Below are positions 1 through 8,651 of a stretch of 64,000 nt of DNA, one piece after another; position 1 is the stretch's first letter, and every line of letters starts with the position of its first letter. Location: contig NZ_JAAOXM010000007.1 in NCBI RefSeq assembly GCF_011605345.1, forward strand, positions 124,001 to 188,000, in the 5' to 3' direction. This DNA is from Burkholderia sp. D-99. GTDB lineage: Bacteria > Pseudomonadota > Gammaproteobacteria > Burkholderiales > Burkholderiaceae. The translations under genes and the position numbers were made by a program. A model generated the notes under the pieces. That model was given only the letters and a program-made list of their open reading frames with translations. It did no database searches and was not told where the DNA came from.

Positions 1-251
1 GCGGGTGACGCGCTCGTGTTGGCTTGCGGCAGCAGGCGCTGGATGATCGGCAGCGAGAAGCTCGCGGTCTTGCCGGTACCCGTTTGCGCGGCGCCCATGA
101 CGTCGCGGCCGGCGAGCACGACCGGAATGGCCTGCGCCTGGATCGGCGTCGGCGTCGTATAGCCCTGCTCCGCAATGGCTTTCAGGATATCGGCGGCAAG
201 GCCGAATTGGTCGAAGGTTGCGTCGACGGGCTTGGCGACAGAATCGGACAT
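1..251 (-). CDS. DEAD-box ATP-dependent RNA helicase, N-terminal part (cut by window edge)
   Basis: The reading frame starts at 251 with MSDSVAKPVDATFDQFGL and runs off the left edge after about 83 residues. It shows the Q-motif region (GYTTPTPIQAQAIP) and motif I, AQTGTGKT, which binds ATP. These mark a DEAD-box RNA helicase that remodels RNA duplexes in the cytoplasm, as in ribosome assembly or mRNA decay. The N-terminus most resembles RhlE-type helicases, but the DEAD box and C-terminal tail are outside the window, so no symbol is given. Family assignment is firm; the subfamily is inference. Confidence 0.85.
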   Translation of the reverse strand, partial: MSDSVAKPVDATFDQFGLAADILKAIAEQGYTTPTPIQAQAIPVVLAGRDVMGAAQTGTGKTASFSLPIIQRLLPQANTSASP

Positions 252-713
252 GGTGGCGTTTCGCTCAAAAGGCGCGGCGGGGACATCGTGCGTCAGGCCA
301 GCCGGGCCTGCGCTCATCACAATTCGGAAATAGACGGAGCCGCGGCGCGCCGCGCGGCGCCGCTCTGGCGCTTGGGACCGGTTCAATACGAACGCTGGAC
401 GCCAGGCCGTGCGGACTCCGTTCGGCGCGAATGCCGGCGGAAAGGGGCGTATTGTAGCACTGCGCGGCCATCTGTCCGTGACAACGCCGCGAACGGCCGC
501 AACGGCAGTTGGCGCAGCGGGGCCCAGGCAGGTCCCGCGCGGTCGACGGAGGCCCGATCGGGCTATCCCGATCGGCCGGCGGGCAGCTTAAAGGGTCCGA
601 TCCCGGATCGTCTTGTCCGATCGCGCGCCGCCAGCCAGCGTGCCAGGCAGTGAGGCCCAAGAGCCGGCCGCCGGCCGGCACCGGCCGGCACGATCCTCGT
701 TCCCGCCAGGCGC
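252..713. other. Intergenic stretch of 462 bases
   Basis: No gene is supported here. The stretch carries the upstream region of the helicase gene and the 3' side of the lysozyme-inhibitor gene. It is very GC-rich, with repeated GCCGGC words around 665-690. Long open frames on both strands are compositional shadows without recognisable domains. No convincing terminator or tRNA was seen. Confidence 0.5.
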
Positions 714-1094
714 TCAGCCCTTCTTCTTTTTCTTCTCGACCTGTACGCAGTCGCCCAGCAGCGGCGGCGAATTCTGGTCGGCGATCTCGTCGCGCAGCGT
801 CGCTTCCTTGCCCTTCGTCCACCACGTATAGCGGCCAGCCTGGTAGCGCGCGCCCGACGCCGACACGGTGTCGACGAACAGCATCTGCTTCCCGTTGACC
901 GGTACGAGCGCGAAGCTCTGGCCGTTGCCCGCGAGCCAGTACGACACGCGCACGGGCTGCTTCTGGTTCGCGCACTGGTAGACGGTGAACTGGCGCGAAT
1001 CGGCGTCGATCTCTTCGACGGTCAGCTGCGCGGCATGCGCGACAGAAACGGCGGTGCCGGCGAGCGCGAGCGCGGCGAGGGTTTGACGAATCAT
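714..1094 (-). CDS. MliC-family lysozyme inhibitor, periplasmic
   Basis: The protein has 126 residues: a signal peptide (MIRQTLAALALAGTAVSVAHA, cleavage expected after AHA) and a small beta-rich domain. The MliC pattern is visible: a Cys after the first strand (YQCANQ), the stretch SGARYQAGRYTWWTKGKEA, and a late Cys (GDCVQV) that can form a disulfide with the first. MliC/PliC proteins block C-type lysozyme in the periplasm. There is no lipobox Cys, so it is probably soluble rather than a lipoprotein. The C-terminus ends in a run of five Lys. It stands alone, facing the helicase. Confidence 0.8.
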   Translation of the reverse strand: MIRQTLAALALAGTAVSVAHAAQLTVEEIDADSRQFTVYQCANQKQPVRVSYWLAGNGQSFALVPVNGKQMLFVDTVSASGARYQAGRYTWWTKGKEATLRDEIADQNSPPLLGDCVQVEKKKKKG

Positions 1095-1174
1095 GCAGGT
1101 CCTCTCACGAGACGGGTGGAAACGCGCCCTCGCGGGGCGCGCGGTTATTGTCGGTTTCGCGTCGGGTCGCGCTG

Positions 1175-1360
1175 TCAGGGATCGATGACGTCAGCACACG
1201 CGTCGGTCGGCGCGGCCGCGAGATGGCCGACGAGCGGCACGATCTTGAGCCCGGCCGACGCGACCCGGCACGGCGCGGCCGCGACGCCACAACCCGCGAG
1301 ACTCGCGGCAAGCGCCAGCACGACCCCCAGTTTTCCGATACGCAGCCATCTCGGCGCCAT
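1175..1360 (-). CDS. Small lipoprotein (DUF6726-like)
   Basis: A 61-residue protein with an N-terminal hydrophobic helix and the lipobox LAGC (Cys24), so it should be lipidated and membrane-anchored. The mature part is only about 38 residues and contains two further Cys (APCRV and TDACADV) that could pair. Similar short lipoproteins are common in Burkholderia and are grouped as DUF6726; function is unknown. It lies 18 bases downstream of purT on the same strand and may be co-transcribed with it. Confidence 0.65.
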   Translation of the reverse strand: MAPRWLRIGKLGVVLALAASLAGCGVAAAPCRVASAGLKIVPLVGHLAAAPTDACADVIDP

Positions 1361-1378
1361 CGCCCTCTCCTTGTTCCG

Positions 1379-2593
1379 TCAACGGGCCGACACGGGCCGG
1401 ACGGCCGCGGCGGCGCGCTTCGCGCGTTCGCGGGCTTCGTCGACGGTCGCGCCGGTGGCCAGCGCGACGCCCATGCGCCGCTTCGCAAAACTTTCCGGTT
1501 TGCCGAACAGGCGCAGGTCGGCGCCCGGCACCGCGAGCGCGTCGCGCACGCCTTCGAACGCGATGCCGCGCTCGTCGAGCCCGCCGTAGATCACGGCCGA
1601 CGCGGCCGGCGTACCGAGCGCCGGATCGACCGGCAGCCCGAGAATCGCACGCGCGTGCAGCTCGAATTCCGACTGGCGTTGCGACGCGAGCGTGACGAGG
1701 CCCGTATCGTGCGGCCGCGGGCTCACCTCGGAGAACCACACGTCGTCGCCGCGCACGAACAGCTCGACGCCGAACATCCCGCGCCCGCCGAGCGCCTCGG
1801 TGACCTTGTGCGCGATCTCGCGCGACTTCTCGAGCGCCGCTGCGCTCATCGGCTGCGGCTGCCACGACTCGACGTAGTCGCCCGCGACCTGCACGTGGCC
1901 GACCGGCTCGCAGAAGTAGGTACGCGTGGCGTTCGTCGCCGGATCGATCGCGCGCACGGTGAGCTGCGTGATCTCGTAGTCGAAATCGACGAAGCCTTCG
2001 ACGATCACGCGGCCGTGATTCACGCGGCCGCCCGCCATCGCGTAGTCCCACGCCGGCTTCACGTCCGCTTCGGTCTTGACGACCGACTGCCCCTTGCCCG
2101 ACGACGACATCACGGGCTTCACGACGCACGGCATGCCGATCTGCGCGACGGCCGCGCTGAACGCGTCGAACGAATCCGCGAACGCATACGGGGACGTCGG
2201 CAGGCCGAGCTCCTCGGCCGCGAGCCGGCGGATCCCTTCGCGATTCATCGTGAGCTGCGTCGCGCGCGCGGTCGGGATCACCTCGGCGAGGCCGGCCGCC
2301 TCGATCGCCGCGAGCGCATCGGTCGCGATCGCCTCGATCTCGGGCACGATCAGGTGCGGGCGCTCGGCCTCGACGATCGCCCGCAGCGCGGCGGCGTCCG
2401 TCATGTCGATCACGTGCGCGCGATGCGCGACCTGGTGGCCCGGCGCGTCCGGATAGCGGTCGACCGCGACGACTTCGACGCCGAGCCGCTGCAACGCGAT
2501 GATGACTTCCTTGCCGAGTTCGCCGGCGCCGAGCAGCATGACGCGCGTGGCCGAAGGTGAGAGCGGCGTACCGAGCCGCTGACCGATCTGCAT
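1379..2593 (-). CDS. purT: Formate-dependent phosphoribosylglycinamide formyltransferase (GAR transformylase 2)
   Basis: A 404-residue ATP-grasp enzyme that makes formyl-GAR from GAR, formate and ATP in purine synthesis, an alternative to the folate-dependent PurN step. The N-terminal pre-ATP-grasp domain shows VMLLGAGELGKEV and the ATP-grasp core shows PVMSSSGKGQSVV followed by EGFVDFDYEITQLTVR. The metal/ATP-binding end is FGVELFVRGDDVWFSEVSPRPHDTG. Length matches the family. It starts at 2593 and the small DUF6726 lipoprotein follows it. Confidence 0.95.
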   Translation of the reverse strand: MQIGQRLGTPLSPSATRVMLLGAGELGKEVIIALQRLGVEVVAVDRYPDAPGHQVAHRAHVIDMTDAAALRAIVEAERPHLIVPEIEAIATDALAAIEAAGLAEVIPTARATQLTMNREGIRRLAAEELGLPTSPYAFADSFDAFSAAVAQIGMPCVVKPVMSSSGKGQSVVKTEADVKPAWDYAMAGGRVNHGRVIVEGFVDFDYEITQLTVRAIDPATNATRTYFCEPVGHVQVAGDYVESWQPQPMSAAALEKSREIAHKVTEALGGRGMFGVELFVRGDDVWFSEVSPRPHDTGLVTLASQRQSEFELHARAILGLPVDPALGTPAASAVIYGGLDERGIAFEGVRDALAVPGADLRLFGKPESFAKRRMGVALATGATVDEARERAKRAAAAVRPVSAR

Positions 2594-2806
2594 GTGATTA
2601 CCCGCTTCTGGTGGAGGACGAAAACGGCTCCGATGTTAACACGCGCCACGACACCGGTTTGGCGCGTTTCGCCGCGCCGGCGCCCGGCCGCGGGCCGCTC
2701 GCGAGCGGGCTGCGAACGTTTTCACGCGCGAAGTGTCGACTCGCCTGCCGCGGGGCGGGTGCGTTACTCTTACGCCTTGATCAGAATCCGATGAGGAACG
2801 AGGCTC

Positions 2807-3352
2807 ATGTCCCACCTGTCCGCAGCCGCACGCGCACGCACCCGCCTGCTTCGCCCGCTGCGCGCGCCGCTCTGCGCGTTGACGCTTGCCACGCTTCTCG
2901 CCGCCTGCGCGATGCCGACCCATCCCGATTCCGCCGCCCCCGCGCCCGATCCGTACAACCCGGCCGCCGTCCAGCTGCTCGACGACACGAGCTGGGAACT
3001 CACCAGCTGGCTGAACGCCGACGGTACGCAGCGCGCGATCCCGCACGGCGACAACGGCGAGCCGATCAAGCTCGCGCTGTCGACCGAGTCGGGCATCCGG
3101 CGCGCCAGCGGCTTCTCGGGCTGCAACCGCTACATGGGCACCTACGCGATCAAGAACGGCCTGTTGAGCTTCGGGCCGCTCGCCGGCACGCGGATGGCCT
3201 GCCCGAATACGCTCGGCGGCCAGCTCGAACCCGCGTACCTCGACGCACTCACCCACATCGACAAGACCGGCGTGCAGATGCGCGACCCGCAGCAACTGCA
3301 GATCGTGACCGCTTCCGGCGCAACGCTGACCTTCACGCACCGGAGCCCCTGA
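2807..3352 (+). CDS. META-domain lipoprotein
   Basis: A 181-residue protein with a positively charged n-region, a hydrophobic helix and lipobox LAAC (Cys32), followed by one META domain (about residues 60-178). The domain starts at the typical DDTSWELTSW and contains SGFSGCNRYMGTY, close to the family signature, and ACPNTLGGQLEPAYLDAL. META domains occur in HslJ, an outer-membrane heat-shock lipoprotein linked to novobiocin resistance, but the exact role here is unknown. GAGG precedes the ATG at a good distance. It stands alone between purT and ftsK. Confidence 0.8.
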   Translation: MSHLSAAARARTRLLRPLRAPLCALTLATLLAACAMPTHPDSAAPAPDPYNPAAVQLLDDTSWELTSWLNADGTQRAIPHGDNGEPIKLALSTESGIRRASGFSGCNRYMGTYAIKNGLLSFGPLAGTRMACPNTLGGQLEPAYLDALTHIDKTGVQMRDPQQLQIVTASGATLTFTHRSP

Positions 3353-3529
3353 TGCACGGCGCGCGCGAAGGCCGACCGACCGCCTTCGCGTAGCGCGCCA
3401 CGCGCGTGTGCCGCGCACACGCGTCGCGCGGCGTGAATCGGATGCACGCCGCGTTAGAGTCTTGTTCGCCGGCCGGTTAAACTCGGCGGGTCGCGCCCCG
3501 CGCGCCCCTCCCCACTCCTGTTTCAAAGC

Positions 3530-6500
3530 ATGCACACGGTTGTCTTCGGCTGGTTCGGCATTTCCGCCGTCTGGTTCCTCATTCTCCTCGGGCGTCTCGT
3601 GCAAACGATGCTGCCTGGCGGCGTCGGGCTCGCCGGCCGCGGCTCGATCCGTCTGTGGCTCGGCTTCGCCGCGGTGTTCGTGGCGAGCTGCACGCTGACG
3701 AGCCCGCTGTCGGGCCCCGACACGAACGCGCTCGGCCATGCGTTCTCGGCAGGCTTCGCCCACGTGCTCGGCCCGATCGGCACGCCCGTCGCGATGGTCG
3801 TGCTGTTCTTCGCCGGGCTGCCGTGGCTGACCGGCATCGGCTGGCGGCAGTTCGCCGCCTGGGTCGACACGTCGTTCGGCGTCAAGCTGTCGCGCGACGG
3901 CGGTGACGACGATGCGCGCGGCATTGCCGACCTGCCGCGCAGCGCGCTGCATCGCGACGACGACGTCGTACAGCCGACCACCGCGCATACCGTCAATTCG
4001 ATGGCACCGCGCCAGAACGGCCGGTATTCGCGCCCGACGCTGTGGAAACCCGACCCGCAGGCGCGGCCGAAACCGCGTAGCAGCACGCCCCCGCGCCCTC
4101 ACGTGGAACCCGTCGCGCCATCGGGTTGGTTGAAGCCGACCGCATCCCAGCGCATGCCGACGCCGCCCGCGCCGATTCCCCCGGCCAGCGCGATGCCGCC
4201 GCCCACGACCGGCAGCACCGCCAGCCTCGCGCGCGCAGCAGCAAACTCGCAAGTCCCGCGCCCCGATCCAGCCCCGCTTCCTGTCGGATTCGAACCCGTC
4301 CGTCCGCGGCCGACTGCCGCGCGACCGGCAACCGCCGCGTTGAAGCCGGTCGCGCCGCGTACCACGGTTACGCCGCGGCCAGCCGCCGCGCAGCCGCCGC
4401 GCCCACCGGTACGCCCCGTCGCAGGAGCAGGTTCGGCCGGCCTGCCGTCGGATACGGCACGACGCCGTCCGGCGCCGCAAACGCCGGCGCGTGCGCCGCT
4501 CTATGCATGGACGGAAAAGCCCGCCGCGCCGATCGCGCCGGCGCCGAGCGTGCACGACACGCTGCGCTCGATCGAGGCAAGTACCGCGCAATGGGCATCG
4601 CTGGGCGGTGCGCAGTCGGCCGACGCAGGGCATGCGGCGGCCGCAGCCGCTACCGTGGCCGGTATAGCCGCGGCAGCAACCGGCATTGCAACGCCGGCAT
4701 CGGCGGCCGCGTCGACCGGGGTCGTCGCCGCGACCCACGGCCTCGCGGCGCATGACGCCCGTGTTTCGCTCGCACGCGATGCGGCGCCGGTGTACGACGA
4801 CAACGCACCGATCGTGCTCGACGCGTTCATGCCGGCAGCTCCCGCTGTTCATGCACCGGTTGCCAATGCGGACACCACGGCGTTCGACGACGCCGCACCG
4901 CACGCGCTGTCGAATACCCGCATCGACGATGCCGCGTTTTCGCATCACGCCGATGACGAGATCCGGCACGCCGGCGGTGTACCTGCCGCGCCGGTGTCGG
5001 GAATCACGCCCGCACCGTCGTTCGATGCGCCCATCGATCTCGCACCTTGGGAAGACCTCGCCAGCCAGCCGGTTTCCGCGTTCGACGCATCCGCCTGGAA
5101 CCCGGTAGCCGAATCATCAACGGACGCGACGGGATCCAAACCGGCCGATGCTGCCGCCGAGCAACCCAGGACCGAGGCGGTTCACGACATCGCCGCGAGC
5201 AACCCGCCGGCACCCATCGATTCCGGCGACAAGTACACGGCACAACCGGCTCCCGCAATCGATCGCACGGCATCGGCCCGCGTGCCGCAGGGTATCGCCG
5301 ATGCGCACGCCGACGTGAAACCCGCGGGGAACATCGCACCGTTCGCGGCCCTCCCCTCTTCGCCGATCGCCGAAACGACGCCGCGCGCAAGTGTCGAAAC
5401 CAGGCCGTTTGCGGCAGCGTCGGCACCGGCCGCATCGGGTGCAGCGTCGGGTGCAGCACTTGAAGCCGCCAAGCCGGACGCGGCGGAACCTGCGGCGCCG
5501 CTGTCGGCAAACACTCTGGGCGCCGCGCCGGCAGCGAAATGGACGTGGACGCCGTCGACGGCGCAACCTGCCCCGACGAATACCACCGTCGCCGCGGAAT
5601 TGCCGAAATCGCCGGTCGCTGCTCAACCGTTTGCCGCCGCGCAAACGGCTTCGGCTACCGCTGCGTCGCCGCTCGTCGGCGCCGCCCACGGTTCGACCGC
5701 GCAAGCCCCTGCATCCGCTTCGAGCATTGCTCCTGTCACCGTTACCGCTTCATTGGATCGCGTGACCGGCACTGCATCCGGTTCGCCTGCTCAACCGCCT
5801 GCATCGGCATCGACCATTGCATCCGTCGCACCAACATCCCCGGTCGGCGTAACCGGTGCTGCGTCGGCTTCGCTTTCGCAGTCGGCCGCATCGGCATCGA
5901 CCGTTGCACCCGCCGCGTCGACATCTCCGATCGGTGTAACTGGCGCTCCGCCGGCTTCGCTCTCGCAGCCGGCCTCATCGGCATCGACCGTTGCATCGGC
6001 CGCGTCGACACCCCCGATCGGTGTAACTGGCGCTGCGCCGACTTCGCTTTCGCAGTCGGCCGCATCGGCATCGACCGTTGCACCCGCCGCGTCGACATTC
6101 CCGATCGGTATAACTGGCGCTGCGTCGGCTTCGCTTTCGCAGTCGGCCGCATCGGCATCGACCGTTGCACCCGCCGCGTCGACATCCCCGATCGGTGTAA
6201 CCGGTGCTGCGCAGGCTGCGCTCTCGCAGCCGGCCCCATCGGCATCGACTGTTGCATCTGTTACGTCGGCGGCCCCGGTCAGCGGGACGGGCACGACTTA
6301 CGGTTCGCTCTCCCGCGCGTCGACGCCCGCGTCATCCGTTGCGCCCGCCGTAACGCCGTCGACGGCCGGCACGTCGGCTTCGACATCCGGTTCGACCGCA
6401 CCGGCGCCAGCACCGACTGCCACACCGGCGCTCGCTACCGCGACGCCCGTGAATGTCGTGTCCGGCTCAATCATTGCACCGCCTTCCGCGCCCGCACCGA

Positions 6501-8551
6501 CGTCTCAGGCCAACCCGGCAAGCTCATCGACGGGTACGACATTCGGCACATTCGGCACGGTCGCACCGCAGCCTTCCGCAAGCCTGCCCGTACCGCCGGC
6601 GGTTTCCGACACGACTGCACCGCTCTCCGGCACAGTCGCACCGATCACGCCCGCCGCCACGACTCCGGCGCAACCGATCGCCGGCTCGCCTGTCGCTCCG
6701 GCCGACTCGCTGCCCTCCTTCGCGGCAACCGCCGCCACGCAGGCACCGTCGATCGCTTCCGCACCGGCTGCAATCGGGGCCATGACGTTCTCGGCCCCGC
6801 CCGCCCCGGCCTCGTCGCCGGCAAGCTGGTCCGTGTCGAATGTCTCCGCAACATCGGCAGCCCCATCAGCCGCGGCACCGCAACCCGCAACAACCATCCC
6901 CGGTGCGAGCCTGTCCGCACCGGCGACGGTCACGACCGTACCGGCGATTCCCGTTGCCCCGCCGGCCGAAGCAACCACCGCCACGGCGACCGAACCCGCC
7001 ACACCGGCCCCCGACACCCCCGCCCGCCCGCCGCGCCCGAACGCGTTCGAATTCCACGCGCCCGCGTCGTTCAACGTCGAACTGCCGACGCTCGACCTGC
7101 TCGAACCCGCGTCCGGCGACATCGAGACGATCACCGACGAACACCTCGCGCAGACAGCGCAGGTCATCGAACAGCGGCTCCAGGAATTCAAGGTGCCGGT
7201 GACGGTGGTCGGCGCGTCGGCCGGCCCCGTGATCACGCGCTTCGAGATCGAACCCGCGCTCGGCGTGCGGGGCAGCCAGATCGTCGGGCTGATGAAGGAC
7301 CTGTCGCGCGGCCTCGGCCTCACGTCGATCCGCGTCGTCGAGACGATTCCCGGCAAGACCTGCATGGGCCTCGAACTGCCGAACGCGAAGCGCCAGATGA
7401 TCCGCCTGTCGGAAATCCTCGAGTCGCGCCAGTACCAGCACTCGGCCTCGCAACTGACGATCGCGATGGGCAAGGACATCACCGGCCACCCGATCGTCAC
7501 CGATCTCGCGAAGGCGCCGCACATGCTCGTCGCGGGCACGACGGGCTCGGGCAAGTCGGTCGCGATCAACGCAATGATCCTGTCGCTGCTGTACAAGGCG
7601 ACACCCGAGGACGTGCGGCTCATCATGATCGACCCGAAGATGCTGGAGCTGTCGGTCTACGAAGGCATCCCGCACCTGCTCGCGCCGGTCGTCACCGACA
7701 TGAAGCTCGCGGCGAACGCGCTGAACTGGTGCGTCGGCGAGATGGAGAAGCGCTACCGGCTGATGTCGGCCGTCGGCGTGCGCAACCTCGCGGGCTTCAA
7801 CCAGAAGATCCGCGACGCCGAAGCGAAAGAAAAGAAGATCGGCAACCCGTTCTCGCTGACGCCCGAGGATCCCGAGCCGCTGTCGACGCTGCCGCTGATC
7901 GTCGTCGTGATCGACGAGCTGGCCGACCTGATGATGGTCGCCGGCAAGAAGATCGAGGAACTGATCGCCCGTCTCGCGCAGAAGGCGCGCGCGGCCGGCA
8001 TCCACCTGATCCTCGCGACGCAGCGCCCGTCCGTCGACGTGATCACGGGCCTGATCAAGGCGAACATCCCGACGCGTGTCGCGTTCCAAGTGTCGTCGAA
8101 GATCGACTCGCGCACGATTCTCGACCAGATGGGCGCCGAGTCGCTGCTCGGGATGGGCGACATGCTGTTCCTGCCGCCGGGCACCGGTTATCCGCAGCGC
8201 GTGCACGGCGCATTCGTCGCCGACGAGGAAGTGCACCGGATCGTCGAGTACCTGAAGCAGTTCGGCGAGCCGCAGTACGAGGAAGGGATCCTCGACGGCC
8301 CGGCCGCCGACGGCGCGACGCAGGACCTGTTCGGCGATGCGCCGGACGCGGAAGCCGATCCGCTGTACGACGAAGCCGTCGCGTTCGTCGTGCGCACGCG
8401 GCGCGCGTCGATCTCGTCGGTGCAGCGGCAGTTGCGCATCGGCTACAACCGCGCCGCACGCCTCGTCGAGCAGATGGAAGCGGCCGGGCTCGTGTCGCCG
8501 ATGGGCATCAACGGCAGCCGCGAGGTGCTCGTGCCGGCCGCGGCCGACTGA
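3530..8551 (+). CDS. ftsK: FtsK/SpoIIIE-type DNA translocase with a giant low-complexity linker
   Basis: A 1,673-residue septal DNA pump that moves chromosome termini during division. Residues about 1-115 hold three or four membrane helices. Residues about 130-1,160 form a Pro/Ala/Ser/Thr-rich linker, far longer than the several-hundred-residue linker of well-studied FtsK proteins, with an 87-bp tandem repeat inside. The motor follows, with Walker A GTTGSGKS at 1336-1343 and Walker B region IVVVIDELADLMM. The C-terminal gamma winged helix (ISSVQRQLRIGYNRAARLVEQMEAAGLV) reads polar sequences. Burkholderia usually carry another ftsK beside lolA and trxB; this one lacks those neighbours, so it is probably a paralogue. 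No strong ribosome site precedes the ATG. Confidence 0.93.
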   Translation: MHTVVFGWFGISAVWFLILLGRLVQTMLPGGVGLAGRGSIRLWLGFAAVFVASCTLTSPLSGPDTNALGHAFSAGFAHVLGPIGTPVAMVVLFFAGLPWLTGIGWRQFAAWVDTSFGVKLSRDGGDDDARGIADLPRSALHRDDDVVQPTTAHTVNSMAPRQNGRYSRPTLWKPDPQARPKPRSSTPPRPHVEPVAPSGWLKPTASQRMPTPPAPIPPASAMPPPTTGSTASLARAAANSQVPRPDPAPLPVGFEPVRPRPTAARPATAALKPVAPRTTVTPRPAAAQPPRPPVRPVAGAGSAGLPSDTARRRPAPQTPARAPLYAWTEKPAAPIAPAPSVHDTLRSIEASTAQWASLGGAQSADAGHAAAAAATVAGIAAAATGIATPASAAASTGVVAATHGLAAHDARVSLARDAAPVYDDNAPIVLDAFMPAAPAVHAPVANADTTAFDDAAPHALSNTRIDDAAFSHHADDEIRHAGGVPAAPVSGITPAPSFDAPIDLAPWEDLASQPVSAFDASAWNPVAESSTDATGSKPADAAAEQPRTEAVHDIAASNPPAPIDSGDKYTAQPAPAIDRTASARVPQGIADAHADVKPAGNIAPFAALPSSPIAETTPRASVETRPFAAASAPAASGAASGAALEAAKPDAAEPAAPLSANTLGAAPAAKWTWTPSTAQPAPTNTTVAAELPKSPVAAQPFAAAQTASATAASPLVGAAHGSTAQAPASASSIAPVTVTASLDRVTGTASGSPAQPPASASTIASVAPTSPVGVTGAASASLSQSAASASTVAPAASTSPIGVTGAPPASLSQPASSASTVASAASTPPIGVTGAAPTSLSQSAASASTVAPAASTFPIGITGAASASLSQSAASASTVAPAASTSPIGVTGAAQAALSQPAPSASTVASVTSAAPVSGTGTTYGSLSRASTPASSVAPAVTPSTAGTSASTSGSTAPAPAPTATPALATATPVNVVSGSIIAPPSAPAPTSQANPASSSTGTTFGTFGTVAPQPSASLPVPPAVSDTTAPLSGTVAPITPAATTPAQPIAGSPVAPADSLPSFAATAATQAPSIASAPAAIGAMTFSAPPAPASSPASWSVSNVSATSAAPSAAAPQPATTIPGASLSAPATVTTVPAIPVAPPAEATTATATEPATPAPDTPARPPRPNAFEFHAPASFNVELPTLDLLEPASGDIETITDEHLAQTAQVIEQRLQEFKVPVTVVGASAGPVITRFEIEPALGVRGSQIVGLMKDLSRGLGLTSIRVVETIPGKTCMGLELPNAKRQMIRLSEILESRQYQHSASQLTIAMGKDITGHPIVTDLAKAPHMLVAGTTGSGKSVAINAMILSLLYKATPEDVRLIMIDPKMLELSVYEGIPHLLAPVVTDMKLAANALNWCVGEMEKRYRLMSAVGVRNLAGFNQKIRDAEAKEKKIGNPFSLTPEDPEPLSTLPLIVVVIDELADLMMVAGKKIEELIARLAQKARAAGIHLILATQRPSVDVITGLIKANIPTRVAFQVSSKIDSRTILDQMGAESLLGMGDMLFLPPGTGYPQRVHGAFVADEEVHRIVEYLKQFGEPQYEEGILDGPAADGATQDLFGDAPDAEADPLYDEAVAFVVRTRRASISSVQRQLRIGYNRAARLVEQMEAAGLVSPMGINGSREVLVPAAAD
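5840..6361 (+). repeat. 87-bp tandem repeat coding for 29-residue units inside ftsK
   Basis: Five close copies (starting at 5840, 5927, 6014, 6101 and 6188) and a decayed sixth (6275-6361) code for a unit that begins PIGVTGA, continues SLSQSAASAS and ends TVAPAAST. The period is exactly 87 bases, so copy changes keep the frame. Differences between copies are mostly single bases, suggesting recent expansion or conversion. A looser related copy lies just upstream (about 5760-5839). Confidence 0.9.
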
Positions 8552-8618
8552 ACGCGGCGGCCGCTCGGCCGCCGTCGATCGATACGGGCGCACCGGGAAA
8601 CCGGCCGCCCCGGAAAGC

Positions 8619-8646
8619 AAAGGGCGCTGCATCGGCAGCGCCCTTT
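8619..8646. terminator. Bidirectional intrinsic terminator between ftsK and the lactonase gene
   Basis: A perfect 12-bp stem, AAAGGGCGCTGC (8619-8630), with loop ATCG and its exact complement at 8635-8646. It lies between two convergent genes and has A/T runs at both ends, so it can act in both directions. Confidence 0.8.
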
Positions 8647-8651
8647 GTCCT

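Noticed and set aside
5742..6294. Two open frames opposite the ftsK repeats
   Set aside because: The repeat keeps several frames open by itself; no start sites or domains support them.
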